Positions 1 through 7,471 of a stretch of 64,000 nt of DNA are shown here, piece by piece; position 1 is the stretch's first letter; each line of letters starts with the position of its first letter. Source of the stretch: Treponema phagedenis (GTDB lineage Bacteria > Spirochaetota > Spirochaetia > Treponematales > Treponemataceae); assembly GCF_008153345.1 (NCBI RefSeq), contig NZ_CP042818.1:1612001-1676000 (forward strand). Direction: 5' to 3'. The translations under genes and the position numbers were made by a program. Under the pieces are notes generated by a model. That model saw only the letters and a list, made by a program, of their open reading frames with translations, had not been told where the DNA came from and did not search any database.

Positions 1-609
1 CCATTACAGACAGAAGAAGGGAAGAATATCCATGTTGTTTCGTATGATGAGAAGCCCGGCATACAAGCTATCGCGACGACAAGCGATGATTTACCTGCTG
101 ATGAAACCCATCAATGCATTCGCCGTGATTATGAATACAAACGGCTTGGCACGCTCTCACTTTTAGCAGGCATTGATTTACAGACGGGGGATGCCATTCC
201 TCTTGTAAGCGACAGTCACACCAGTAAAGATTATGTGCAATTTCTTAAAATACTTGATGAACGATACCCGCAAGAAGATAAAATTAGAATCATTTTGGAT
301 AACTTAAAAGTACATACCTCCAAAGAAACCATTCGATATCTTTCAACGGTACCGGGAAGATTTGAGTTTGTGTTTACGCCAAAACATGGTTCGTGGTTAA
401 ATATGATTGAAGGATTTTTCAGCAAACTAACAAGACAACTGTTGCGGGGCATGAGAGTAAAATCAAAAACAGAGTTAGTTAATCGACTGTATAAATACTT
501 TGACGAGATTAATGAAGAGCCGGTCGTATTCCATTGGAAATACAATCTTGATGATCTCGATGTTTCTGAAGCGGTTATAACCGACGCTCTCAAATATGAA
601 CTTAATTAG
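1..609 (+). CDS. IS630-family transposase, C-terminal part (runs off the left edge)
   Basis: The reading frame is open from base 1 to a TAG at 607-609, so the N-terminal part lies outside the window. The visible 202 residues form the DDE integrase-like domain of IS630/Tc1-type transposases. The first catalytic Asp is in VSYDEKPG near the left edge, the second in IILDNLKVHT, and the glutamate in SWLNMIEGFFSKL. This enzyme would cut and join its own element at TA dinucleotides. The terminal end of the element lies within a few bases after the stop, and it has cut off the 3' end of the relaxase gene that follows on the other strand. No inactivating change is seen in the visible part. Confidence 0.85.
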   Translation, partial: PLQTEEGKNIHVVSYDEKPGIQAIATTSDDLPADETHQCIRRDYEYKRLGTLSLLAGIDLQTGDAIPLVSDSHTSKDYVQFLKILDERYPQEDKIRIILDNLKVHTSKETIRYLSTVPGRFEFVFTPKHGSWLNMIEGFFSKLTRQLLRGMRVKSKTELVNRLYKYFDEINEEPVVFHWKYNLDDLDVSEAVITDALKYELN

Positions 610-615
610 AAAACG

Positions 616-1173
616 TTATACTAGTTCTACTTTTCTTGTCTTTGGTTTTCCATTTTTGTTTAAAATCTTTTCTCCTTTTTCATCTAGGATATATTCTTTT
701 TTTGACTTAGCTAAGAACTCTCCTTTTTCGTTTATGGGTCGCATTATGGTCATTATATGACAATGAATATTTCCATTTTTATCTTGACTCTCATCATGAA
801 TTGCATAATCTACTATCATTCCTTGTGATGTTAGATTTTCTTTTATAAATCTTTCGACTAGGTTTTTATTTTCACTTAAAGATAATTCTTTTGGTAGTCC
901 TATTATGAATTGTCTTGCTAGTTGTGCATTAGAATTTTTTTCTGCCATTTCTACTTTATTCCATAATATAGATCTATCCTTAAATTCTTTTGGTATATGA
1001 TCAGGCAATATTATATTTTTTACTAATACTTTTTCTTTTCTTGTATAATCATGGGTTACTCCGTCCCATTCATTTTTTATTTTTTCTCCACTTATATATG
1101 CTGCACTTGCTACTGCACTTTTGCCTTTTCCTCTTGATATTATGTTTACTGAAAAATGAAAACTGTCTGCCAT
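616..1173 (-). pseudogene. MobA/MobL-family relaxase, N-terminal 185 residues, truncated by the IS630 element
   Basis: The product begins MADSFHFSVNIISRGKGKSA, the typical start of MobA/MobL relaxases, which nick plasmid DNA at oriT and stay bound to the 5' end. The metal-binding histidine cluster GNIHCHIM is present near residue 137. Family members are normally several hundred residues long; here the frame ends after KTRKVELV at the boundary with the IS630 end, so the C-terminal half is lost. The start has a good ribosome binding site (AGGAAGTG). An IncQ-type oriT sits about 270 bases upstream, as expected for this relaxase type. A second copy of the first codons survives at 8433-8445, beside an IS3 element. 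Confidence 0.8.
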
Positions 1174-1339
1174 TTTTTATCACTTCCTTTCTTTTTTTGT
1201 TGTTTTAGGTGGAGGCTTAACAGATTTTTATATCCACTTTGTGAATGAGCGTTTTGAAATGATAGAATTAAAAAAAGCCGACTACTGAATTAATTTTGTT
1301 GTTTTAGTATGTCGGCTTAATTGTTTTGTTCATTTCAAA

Positions 1340-1393
1340 TTTTAAAAGTCAAGGGCGAGCGTTAGCGAGTTTATTTACCCTTGACTTTTAAAA
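1340..1393. other. Long perfect hairpin in the mobilisation region
   Basis: Arms 1340-1355 and 1378-1393 (TTTTAAAAGTCAAGGG and its complement) pair over 16 bases with a 22-base loop. The same structure is at 8612-8665 in the second module. It lies between the relaxase start and the oriT core, so it may be part of the extended oriT or a recognition site for an accessory protein. A less perfect inverted repeat built on GCCGAC/GTCGGC lies nearby at about 1277-1313. Confidence 0.6.
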
Positions 1394-1442
1394 AGCGAAT
1401 GATTGTTGCTCCCTGCAAGGGTTTGGCTCCGCAGTACGCAAG

Positions 1443-1472
1443 CACCCTTTAGGGTGTATAATTGCGCCCTTA
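1443..1472 (+). other. oriT: Predicted oriT core, IncQ/RSF1010-like (copy 1)
   Basis: CACCCTTTAGGGTG forms an inverted repeat and is followed by TATAATTGCGCCCTTA. RSF1010-type origins have an inverted repeat followed by TAAGTGCGCCCT, with cleavage between the TGCG and CCCT halves; by analogy the nick would fall after 1466. The adjacent MobA/MobL relaxase fragment fits this type. The CGCCCTTAGA part can also pair with TCTAAGGGCG just downstream. Confidence 0.65.
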
Positions 1473-1527
1473 GAAAATCTAAGGGCGATTTAAGTATTTT
1501 ATTTTTCCTAATTTTCTCTTATTATTC

Positions 1528-1797
1528 TTAGTGTTTCTTTAAATTCTTTTGTCTTTTTGCTTCTTCTAGTAGGATTTTTATTTCTTCATCTGTTAGTTCT
1601 TCCGCATTTTCTATAAGGCTTTCTAAGATTGCTCCTCTTGTTATGAGCCTATGAGTTCTTTCTTTTCTTCTTTTTACTATGTCTTGTTTTAATATCTTTT
1701 TTTCTTGATTTTTTAGTTGCCTTAATCTTTCTTCTGTATCGTCTATTTTATCTTTTATTTCTTTTGACTCTTGTCTTAGTTGTTCTAATTTTTTCAT
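1528..1797 (-). CDS. DUF3847-family mobile-element protein (copy 1)
   Basis: A charged, coiled-coil-prone protein of about 89 residues found in conjugative and mobilisable elements of Firmicutes (DUF3847); its role is unknown. The N-terminal half is a Lys/Glu/Gln-rich helix, followed by the family-typical RTHRLITRGAILES stretch. I place the start at the ATG at 1797, which has AGGTGG just upstream; an in-frame ATG at 1806 is less well placed. It is nearly identical to the copy at 8791-9081 until the last dozen residues, where loss of one base has shifted the frame so that it ends RQKNLKKH. oriT follows directly downstream. Confidence 0.75.
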   Translation of the reverse strand: MKKLEQLRQESKEIKDKIDDTEERLRQLKNQEKKILKQDIVKRRKERTHRLITRGAILESLIENAEELTDEEIKILLEEAKRQKNLKKH

Positions 1798-1823
1798 AAA
1801 AGCCACCTATCTAATCTTTATTT

Positions 1824-2234
1824 TTAATCTTCACTTTCTAAAAAATCATCTTCCATATCTTCATCTGAGTTTTCTACTTTCTGATTGTCTAACTTGTCAT
1901 TTTCATCATCAGGATTTTTAGTTTCTTCTACATCAATTTCTTTATCTTTAATATGAATTTCCGTAAATTCCTTTAACTTTTCTCTGTTCCTGTTATCTGA
2001 TAGTACATAGTCTAAAAAGGCATAAACTAAATCATTATTTGTGTCTTCTTGCCTACCTGTAATTTCTCTTTCAAAGGCTTCAAACACTCCGCCCTTTTGA
2101 ATTTTTCTTTGTGTCTCAGCTTTTCTTTTTAATTGATTTTTCTTTTGATTAAGTAGCTTTTTTCTGTTTTGTGCCTTTTCAATTTTGCATGCTTCTTTCT
2201 CAATTTCTTGCATTATTTTTTCTAATTCTTTCAT
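1824..2234 (-). CDS. DUF3847-like coiled-coil protein with acidic tail
   Basis: The product is about 136 residues. It opens with a long Glu/Lys-rich helix and carries RKIQKGGVFEAFERE, which resembles the conserved segment of its DUF3847 neighbours, and ends in a strongly acidic tail (EDMEDDFLESED). The start is the ATG at 2234, preceded at 8 bases by GGAGG; an upstream in-frame start lacks a site. It lies 26 bases before the DUF3847 gene and is probably co-transcribed with it. The upstream hairpin at 2264-2302 would end transcription from the MFS operon, so this pair may need its own promoter or read-through. No biochemical role is known to me. Confidence 0.6.
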   Translation of the reverse strand: MKELEKIMQEIEKEACKIEKAQNRKKLLNQKKNQLKRKAETQRKIQKGGVFEAFEREITGRQEDTNNDLVYAFLDYVLSDNRNREKLKEFTEIHIKDKEIDVEETKNPDDENDKLDNQKVENSDEDMEDDFLESED

Positions 2235-2263
2235 CACAATTTCCTCCTTATATATTTTTTCAA

Positions 2264-2302
2264 ACAAAAAATACTAAGCACTCATCTAAATACTTAGCAT
2301 TT
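2264..2302 (-). terminator. Rho-independent terminator after operon A
   Basis: On the minus strand an 11-base stem with two G-U pairs (AATGCTAAGTA with TGCTTAGTATT) is followed by TTTTTTG. It lies directly after the MFS stop codon and marks the end of operon A. Confidence 0.65.
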
Positions 2303-2305
2303 CTT

Positions 2306-3526
2306 TCAATAATATATATTTTCTTGTTTCTTCCCAATTTTACTAAATAACACGCCTATTATTATAAAAATCCCAGATAATGACATAACAAATCTTATTC
2401 CCATATACTCCGATAGCATTCCCAGTATTATTATGCCAAATGGTGTCGCAACACTAATTATTGTTTGAATTACGGAAAATACCCTCCCAATATATCTTTC
2501 AGAAGTTATGCTTTGAATTATAATATTATTAAGAGTAGAATATAGTGTCATCGCAACCCCCGAAACAAACAGAATTATTAAATATAGTATAAAATTAGAC
2601 ACCACACCCAAAAGAAATATTGAGAGTCCAAACACAATTACAGCTTCTTTTATAGTAACAGCATATTTCTTTATGGTATTGTTTTTTGCAAAAAAAAGCA
2701 GCACCCCTCCAACAAGAGTACCTACCGACCACATTGTCTCATTTAAAGTTAATTTCATTATAGAGCCAACATATACTTGGCTAACCAAAATTGGTGTAAA
2801 AAATGCAGGTATTGACACGAAAAAATTGAATAAAACACAAAACACTATAAGTCGATTTAATATTGTACTTTTCTTAATATGCTTCCAAACATCATAAATA
2901 TCTCTTGCGTTAAATATTTTATCTCCAGTATTATTTTCTTGTAATATTTTATACTTTATCTTACTTAAAATTAAAATAGATATAATAGCAGTCAAAACAT
3001 CAATGAGCAGACTGCCCTTAAATCCAAATGTAGCTAATATAACTCCTCCTATCCCTGGAGAAACTAACTGTATCAAAGAATTCACTGTTGAATTTAAGCT
3101 ATTCACTTTTTTTAACTCACTATTATCACAGATGTTTGGTAAAAACGAATTAACCATCGGTAACTGTATGCCCGCTCCAAAAGAACGTAAAACACATGTG
3201 ATATAAATATATTTGAGCGAATCATATCCTTTGCTAATCATTATATACAATAATAACGTCACAAAAGCGGTAATAATATCACCGATAATTATTAAAACCT
3301 TTTTATTATATCTATCCCCTATATGACTCAGCCCCAATGCTATCAAAGCTTGCGGAATATATGTGCAAAGTATAGTTATTGTCAGAATATATGACGATGA
3401 AGTTTTTAATACCAAGTACCATATTATACTAAAATTTACGACTGAAGAACCTAACACTGAAATGCCTTGGCTCAAAATGAACTTTACAGCATCCCTATTT
3501 ATTTGATAGTTAATCTTATTTTTCAT
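2306..3526 (-). CDS. MFS efflux transporter, last gene of operon A
   Basis: A 406-residue integral membrane protein with about twelve hydrophobic segments, of the MFS_3 / macrolide-efflux-like group that also contains EntS-type siderophore exporters. The conserved loop between helices 2 and 3 is visible as LSHIGDRYNKKVL near residue 65. It should work as a proton-driven exporter in the cytoplasmic membrane. The start ATG at 3526 follows the DUF1848 stop closely, with AAGGA upstream, so the two are translationally linked. As the last gene of an operon of methyltransferases and other modifying enzymes, it most likely exports the product. Drug efflux as self-resistance is an alternative. Confidence 0.8.
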   Translation of the reverse strand: MKNKINYQINRDAVKFILSQGISVLGSSVVNFSIIWYLVLKTSSSYILTITILCTYIPQALIALGLSHIGDRYNKKVLIIIGDIITAFVTLLLYIMISKGYDSLKYIYITCVLRSFGAGIQLPMVNSFLPNICDNSELKKVNSLNSTVNSLIQLVSPGIGGVILATFGFKGSLLIDVLTAIISILILSKIKYKILQENNTGDKIFNARDIYDVWKHIKKSTILNRLIVFCVLFNFFVSIPAFFTPILVSQVYVGSIMKLTLNETMWSVGTLVGGVLLFFAKNNTIKKYAVTIKEAVIVFGLSIFLLGVVSNFILYLIILFVSGVAMTLYSTLNNIIIQSITSERYIGRVFSVIQTIISVATPFGIIILGMLSEYMGIRFVMSLSGIFIIIGVLFSKIGKKQENIYY

Positions 3527-3529
3527 TTT

Positions 3530-4447
3530 TTAAAATCCTTCAAGAGTTAATTGACCATTTATAATTTTTCTATTAACCCTTTCTTTTATAACATCATCAT
3601 TATATATTTTATCGCACAAAATCGGACTATTTAAATCGTACTTACTCATAACATTCACCCCTCTATCTGCATAACAATAAGTGCAACCATTGCCACAAGT
3701 ATTATATGCTCCTATATCAACACTTTCCAAACATAGACACTCCTTTCTCTGTCCTTTATCTTTTTGGTAGTGTGCGTCAAGCCCCGTAACACTTTTTATT
3801 AGCTCGCAACTTATACATGCTGTTTTTCTCAAATATTGGGCTTCTGTTTGTTGTTCACAACATGAGTGTATCGGGATACCTTTTGGTTTAGCTATGTCAA
3901 GAAAATTTTTCAGTATATCAAGTTTCCTCTCCTCACTTACCTCTTTGAAATAATCTTTATTCCTTGTATAAATATCAATAAAACTTATCACCACATGGTC
4001 GCAATACTCTCCAATTTGTTCGCATAATTCTTTAAATGATTCTTTATGAAAATTCAAGTCGTATCTATCATTAAGTAAAATTGGATCGTATCTCCAAATC
4101 ATTTTTTCCTTTCCAATCCTTTTACTTAATAATATAAAATTATCTACAATTTCTTTCTTATTAAACAGATATCTCTCAATGTCGTTCGAATAGTTAGTTA
4201 TGGTATACAAAAAACAATATTTGTCGTATCCTATTTTTTCAATTTCATCTAAATATTGAACTAATGGGATTGCGTTTTTAGTCCAAAAAACTATAGCTTC
4301 CACCAAATCTGGACTTAAAATGATTTTACTTACCATCTTATGATTAACTGGATTTCTTGAGTATACAAATCCCTCTTTTAATCTTTTCACAAACCACTCA
4401 GAATAAAAAGCAGGTATATCTGTTCGCCTTGAAACAGATAATATCAT
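3530..4447 (-). CDS. DUF1848 protein with C-terminal CxxxCxxC motif
   Basis: The 305-residue product opens MILSVSRRTDIPAFYSEWF, the hallmark start of the DUF1848 family. The middle part resembles a TIM-barrel-type enzyme. Near the C terminus is CGNGCTYCYAD, a CxxxCxxC pattern like the [4Fe-4S]-binding motif of radical SAM enzymes, but placed at the end of the chain. Further cysteines (CCEQQ, CISCEL, CLCLE) precede it. It could be a radical or iron-sulfur enzyme; the family's reaction is not known to me. The start overlaps the previous stop (ATGA) and has AGGAG at 8 bases, so it is tightly coupled into operon A. Confidence 0.75.
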   Translation of the reverse strand: MILSVSRRTDIPAFYSEWFVKRLKEGFVYSRNPVNHKMVSKIILSPDLVEAIVFWTKNAIPLVQYLDEIEKIGYDKYCFLYTITNYSNDIERYLFNKKEIVDNFILLSKRIGKEKMIWRYDPILLNDRYDLNFHKESFKELCEQIGEYCDHVVISFIDIYTRNKDYFKEVSEERKLDILKNFLDIAKPKGIPIHSCCEQQTEAQYLRKTACISCELIKSVTGLDAHYQKDKGQRKECLCLESVDIGAYNTCGNGCTYCYADRGVNVMSKYDLNSPILCDKIYNDDVIKERVNRKIINGQLTLEGF

Positions 4448-4972
4448 ATCGAAGACTCCTGACTACATTCTATACTTTTAAAAATATATTCAATATCTGA
4501 AGTGAATTTAATTTCAACATTCTTCCTATAATCAATATATTTACCATCAATCAAAAACTCTTTAAATCTTTTTATCATTTCACTACTATCTTCTATTATG
4601 AATATAGGTATATTATTCAAATATGCAAGCGTTATTTCCTTCAAAGTTCCATTGCAGCCACCAACAACAATCAATGAATCAGACGATTTAATCGCTAAAA
4701 CACTCCTACCATCCCCCCCCCATATCTGTATATACATTGTATTTAGCATTTGTACTTAGTTCCTTTTTTTCTGTAGCTTTATCTCTATAAAGAAATGCAA
4801 TAGAATCTCCATTAAAATTCTCTGAACCCTCATTGGCAGCAAATGGAATTCCACTCCCGCCACCTGACACTAATGTCCAGCCTTTCTCCGCTACTTTCTC
4901 ACCAATTCTTTTTGCTAAATCTAGAATTTCTATATTATTTTCGTCCCATGCTCCCACAATCATAACATTCAT
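4444..4972 (-). pseudogene. SLOG/LOG-like (TIGR00725-type) protein, frame broken at a G9 tract
   Basis: Two overlapping frames together make one SLOG-fold protein. The first (4972 down to the tract) has MIVGAWDENN, LVSGGGSGIP and ends in the tract as DMGGGW. The second continues with GDGRSVLAIKSSDSLIVVGG and a C-terminal helix region. The break is at a run of nine G on the coding strand (plus-strand C at 4713-4721); eight G would restore the reading TDMGGDGRS. TIGR00725/LOG relatives bind nucleotides, and LOG enzymes hydrolyse the N-glycosidic bond of nucleoside monophosphates. The gene sits between a MazG-like gene and the DUF1848 gene. The tract may be a phase-variable switch, a real inactivation or a sequencing error. 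Confidence 0.75.
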
Positions 4973-4975
4973 AAT

Positions 4976-5290
4976 CTACCTCTTATTTTCTTTTGTTATA
5001 ATTCTCTTATATCCATTTTTTTTCGAAGGCTTCATTTTTAAAAGTCTATCTAACTTTTCATTAGTAAGCTTTAATATGTCTATATCATATGCAACACAAT
5101 TTCCAAGCAACAAAATCAACAAATCTGCATGTTCCTCTTCAAAATTATCTTGATCTTTTGTTATAGCCTCAGAAATCTCTCCTACTTCTTCCATAATCAA
5201 AGCCATTCTAAAAAGTTTATCTTCTCCGCCATTTGCCTTAAAATCATTTTGTTTATGCAATTGTTTTACTTTATCTAATAACTCTATCAT
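4976..5290 (-). CDS. MazG-like nucleotide pyrophosphohydrolase
   Basis: A 104-residue all-alpha NTP-PPase of the MazG/dCTPase superfamily. The metal-binding pattern is clear: EEVGEISEAI near residue 34 and EEEHADLLILLLG near residue 51, giving the EExxE and ExxD groups. Such enzymes convert nucleoside triphosphates to monophosphates and pyrophosphate. AGGAG precedes the ATG at 5290, and the gene is packed between a methyltransferase and the SLOG gene. In this setting it could supply a nucleoside monophosphate to the SLOG protein, or clean up damaged nucleotides. Which nucleotide it uses cannot be told from sequence. Confidence 0.8.
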   Translation of the reverse strand: MIELLDKVKQLHKQNDFKANGGEDKLFRMALIMEEVGEISEAITKDQDNFEEEHADLLILLLGNCVAYDIDILKLTNEKLDRLLKMKPSKKNGYKRIITKENKR

Positions 5291-5307
5291 ACTTTTCTCC
5301 TATAAAA

Positions 5308-5964
5308 CTATTTTTGCAAAACGTATGCAATATGATTAAAATCCTTATTGATACCAAATCTTTTTATCTCAATAATATCAAAATCACTTTCGTTTAAAAG
5401 TTTAATCATTGACTTATTATCATGATAATTAGAGGGAGCTCCATGTTCATACTTCCTGCTATGAGATTCAAAGTCATATGCGTTTCCTAATAATGCTAAA
5501 TCAGGAACCAAATCAATAATTATAACCCTAGAATTTTTACAAACAATTTGATACAGTGATTTCAACAGATTCTCTTGGTCTAAAACGCTATGAAGCATAA
5601 ACGCTGAGTAAATATAATCAAATTCACCTATACTACCAATCAGTTCAGAATTTATGCACTCCAAAGAACCATAGATTCCCTTTTTCTTTGCATGTTCCAA
5701 CATATTTTGGGATATATCTATACCTGTCAACATCAACTTGCACTTACTATTTTTTACTACATTAAGTCCAAGAAGTCCTGTTCCTGTTCCCAACTCCAAA
5801 ACTTTTATAGACTCACTATTTATTGGCATAAATTTATCAGCTATATATTTACCAAGTTCATCATAAGAATATCCTCTAAGTTTTAATTTTTCTTCCGCTT
5901 CTTGCTCATACGTATTAGCCCAATCATCAAAAGCACCAACTATATTTTCATAATAATTATTCAT
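5308..5964 (-). CDS. Class I SAM-dependent methyltransferase (operon A, second)
   Basis: The 218-residue product has a Rossmann-type methyltransferase fold. Motif I is KVLELGTGTGLLGL near residue 68, the acidic residue at the end of strand 2 is in LTGIDISQNML, and motif III is around VIIIDLVPDLALLG. The family cannot be narrowed from sequence alone; small-molecule and peptide methylation are both possible. GGAGG lies 5 bases before the ATG at 5964, and only 9 bases separate it from the upstream methyltransferase. Two different methyltransferases in one short operon suggest two separate methylation steps on the same product. Confidence 0.75.
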   Translation of the reverse strand: MNNYYENIVGAFDDWANTYEQEAEEKLKLRGYSYDELGKYIADKFMPINSESIKVLELGTGTGLLGLNVVKNSKCKLMLTGIDISQNMLEHAKKKGIYGSLECINSELIGSIGEFDYIYSAFMLHSVLDQENLLKSLYQIVCKNSRVIIIDLVPDLALLGNAYDFESHSRKYEHGAPSNYHDNKSMIKLLNESDFDIIEIKRFGINKDFNHIAYVLQK

Positions 5965-5973
5965 AATGTCCTC

Positions 5974-6768
5974 CTAACCTTTTTTCCCTAAAATATAGTA
6001 ACTATAATCAAAATCTACCTGAATTTCGTTAGTTTGGCTCAGTGTCATACCAAACAATTCAATAAAATCACCTATAACACTATACTTTTCACTTTCATAG
6101 GCAAATATTTTTTGTATTGACCCAATTGAATACAAGAAACTAAAATAATCCTTTAGGTTCTTATATTTCACAACACAATGAGTATCTATAATGTCTAAAA
6201 TTTCCATGTCTAAATTACTAACACATTTCTCCATACTAACTCTATTTATTCTTCCTAATAAGTCATTCTCCTCTTTAAATGGTAGTATAGTAGATTGATA
6301 CTTCTCATTAGGAAACATCATGATTATTTTCCCATCAGATTTTAGTAACTCTTTCATGTGTTTCAGATTATTTCTTTTATCTCTCATGTGATGGAATACC
6401 TGCTTTAGGATAATTACATCAAACTTCTTATCACAAAAGTACTCCTCAAAATTCTTTTCCAGTATTTCAATATTGGGATACTCCAAAAGATTATAAGCTT
6501 TACTTATCATATCTTTGCTCATTTCTATACCAGTGATGTTAATATCAGTTTTGTAATGCTCATATAATTTTTTAATAAGCTTTGCTGTCCCACATCCAAT
6601 TTCTAAAAGCTCTATATCATCAGATAACTGACTATCTATCTCATTGGATATAAGTTCCATCATAAGATTATCCGATCCTTTTATGTCAAGAATGTAATTA
6701 GATTTTGTTTCCCATCCCTCTGCTACAACTCCAGAAAAAGTATCTTTAACTCTATCGACATAATCCAT
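5974..6768 (-). CDS. Class I SAM-dependent methyltransferase (operon A, first)
   Basis: A 264-residue methyltransferase with motif I ELLEIGCGTAKLIKK near residue 55, ITGIEMSKDMI as the SAM ribose-binding acidic loop, and a KQVFHHMRDKRNN stretch typical of the UbiE/Methyltransf_11 type. The C-terminal hundred residues, which would shape the substrate pocket, match no family I recognise. GGAGG lies 9 bases upstream of the ATG at 6768. It is the first large gene of operon A, 114 bases after the 21-residue peptide gene. Low GC and Firmicutes-like codon use separate it from the spirochaete genes to the right. Confidence 0.75.
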   Translation of the reverse strand: MDYVDRVKDTFSGVVAEGWETKSNYILDIKGSDNLMMELISNEIDSQLSDDIELLEIGCGTAKLIKKLYEHYKTDINITGIEMSKDMISKAYNLLEYPNIEILEKNFEEYFCDKKFDVIILKQVFHHMRDKRNNLKHMKELLKSDGKIIMMFPNEKYQSTILPFKEENDLLGRINRVSMEKCVSNLDMEILDIIDTHCVVKYKNLKDYFSFLYSIGSIQKIFAYESEKYSVIGDFIELFGMTLSQTNEIQVDFDYSYYILGKKG

Positions 6769-6882
6769 TCAAAAAACCTCCTTATTATTTCATTTTCAAC
6801 CCACGTTACATCTATATCATATTTCATCACACAACTTTCCAATTCTTATTTAACTTTAGATACATCAAAAATACTATGATAA

Positions 6883-6948
6883 TTATTCGTCACAAGCATC
6901 ACATGAATAAGTTTCGTTACCGTCCAATTCAAAAAATTTTTTTAACAT
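6883..6948 (-). CDS. 21-residue peptide with C-terminal SCDACDE, first gene of operon A
   Basis: The ATG at 6948 has TAGGAG 6 bases upstream, and the frame runs 21 codons to TAA. The N-terminal part is basic and aromatic (MLKKFFEL); the end is TYSCDACDE, with a Cys-x-x-Cys surrounded by acidic residues. An ATG two codons earlier is too close to the ribosome binding site. The gene lies just downstream of a promoter and Fur-like operator and upstream of two methyltransferases. Its shape (charged leader, cysteine-bearing tail) fits a precursor for a ribosomally made, modified peptide or a scaffold peptide; a simple leader peptide for translational control is the alternative. I know no homologue. 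Confidence 0.5.
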   Translation of the reverse strand: MLKKFFELDGNETYSCDACDE

Positions 6949-6961
6949 TTTCATCTCCTAT

Positions 6962-7010
6962 TGATAACTATTATCAGTGTAATTTTATCATAAATTTTAT
7001 GTTTATTCAA
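6962..7010 (-). promoter_or_regulatory. Operon A promoter with near-perfect 7-1-7 Fur-like operator
   Basis: On the minus strand TTGAAT (7005-7010), 17 bases, TAAAAT (6982-6987) form a sigma-70-type promoter. At 6962-6976, over the expected start site, is TGATAATAGTTATCA. The Bacillus Fur 7-1-7 consensus is TGATAATNATTATCA; 13 of 14 fixed positions agree. This suggests repression by an iron-bound Fur-family protein. PerR or Zur sites are related and cannot be excluded. Confidence 0.6.
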
Positions 7011-7189
7011 TTTTATATCCTATCCACCTTGATATTTTCCAGATTTTCGATAATCGAAATTCTTGATTTCCGATTTTCGGAAGTCTTGTTATTATGGTTA
7101 TTTAAGGGTGTAACTTTCTGGAAGGATATAATAAACGTACAGTCAAAAAAGCCCCTAAGGTATATAATAGGGAATAGTAGGAGGATACT

Positions 7190-7471
7190 ATGCGACGTTA
7201 TAGTCAAGAATTTAAACAGCAGGCATTACAACTGTCAGATGAAATCGGCACAAAAGAAGCGGTGAAGAATCTCGGTATTTCATACGGGACGCTGACCGAT
7301 TGGCGAAAAACGAAAAATCGCTATAAAGCAAGCGACGGAGCTGCAACGGCAAAAGCTATCGTTTTGGATGAGCGAGAGAGACAGCTCCAGCGCGAAATCA
7401 AAGAGCTCAAAGAAGCCAACGAAATCTTGCAAGGCGCACTCGCTTTTTTCGTGAAGGGCTGGAAGAAGTGA
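7190..7471 (+). CDS. IS3-family transposase OrfA (copy 1)
   Basis: A 93-residue helix-turn-helix protein (RRYSQEFKQQALQL, then YGTLTDWRKTKNRY) followed by a leucine-zipper-like helix (ERQLQREIKELKEANEIL) that mediates OrfA dimerisation in this family. It binds the terminal repeats of the element. AGGAGG precedes the ATG. The stop overlaps the GTG of orfB (GTGA), so orfB is made by coupled translation or by ribosomal frameshifting. It differs from the second copy at residue 25 (Val here, Ala there). Confidence 0.9.
   Translation: MRRYSQEFKQQALQLSDEIGTKEAVKNLGISYGTLTDWRKTKNRYKASDGAATAKAIVLDERERQLQREIKELKEANEILQGALAFFVKGWKK

Larger units (their letters stand above)
1161..1797. repeat. Direct repeat, copy 1: relaxase start, oriT region and DUF3847 gene
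   Basis: This segment is almost identical to 8433-9081 in the same orientation. Both contain the relaxase start codon, a long hairpin, the oriT core and a DUF3847 gene. The copies differ by a few substitutions and small indels, one of which shifts the last codons of the DUF3847 gene here. Operon A lies between the copies, so recombination between them could remove it. Confidence 0.9.

Noticed and set aside
6720-6827. A 34- to 35-codon frame between the 21-residue peptide gene and the first methyltransferase, overlapping the methyltransferase start
   Set aside because: It has no ribosome binding site, and most of its codons run through the methyltransferase start region in another frame.
7100-7116. 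A partial resemblance to the oriT core (TTTAAGGGTGTAAC) to the left of IS3 copy 1
   Set aside because: The inverted repeat and the TGCGCCCTTA half are missing, so chance similarity is more likely.
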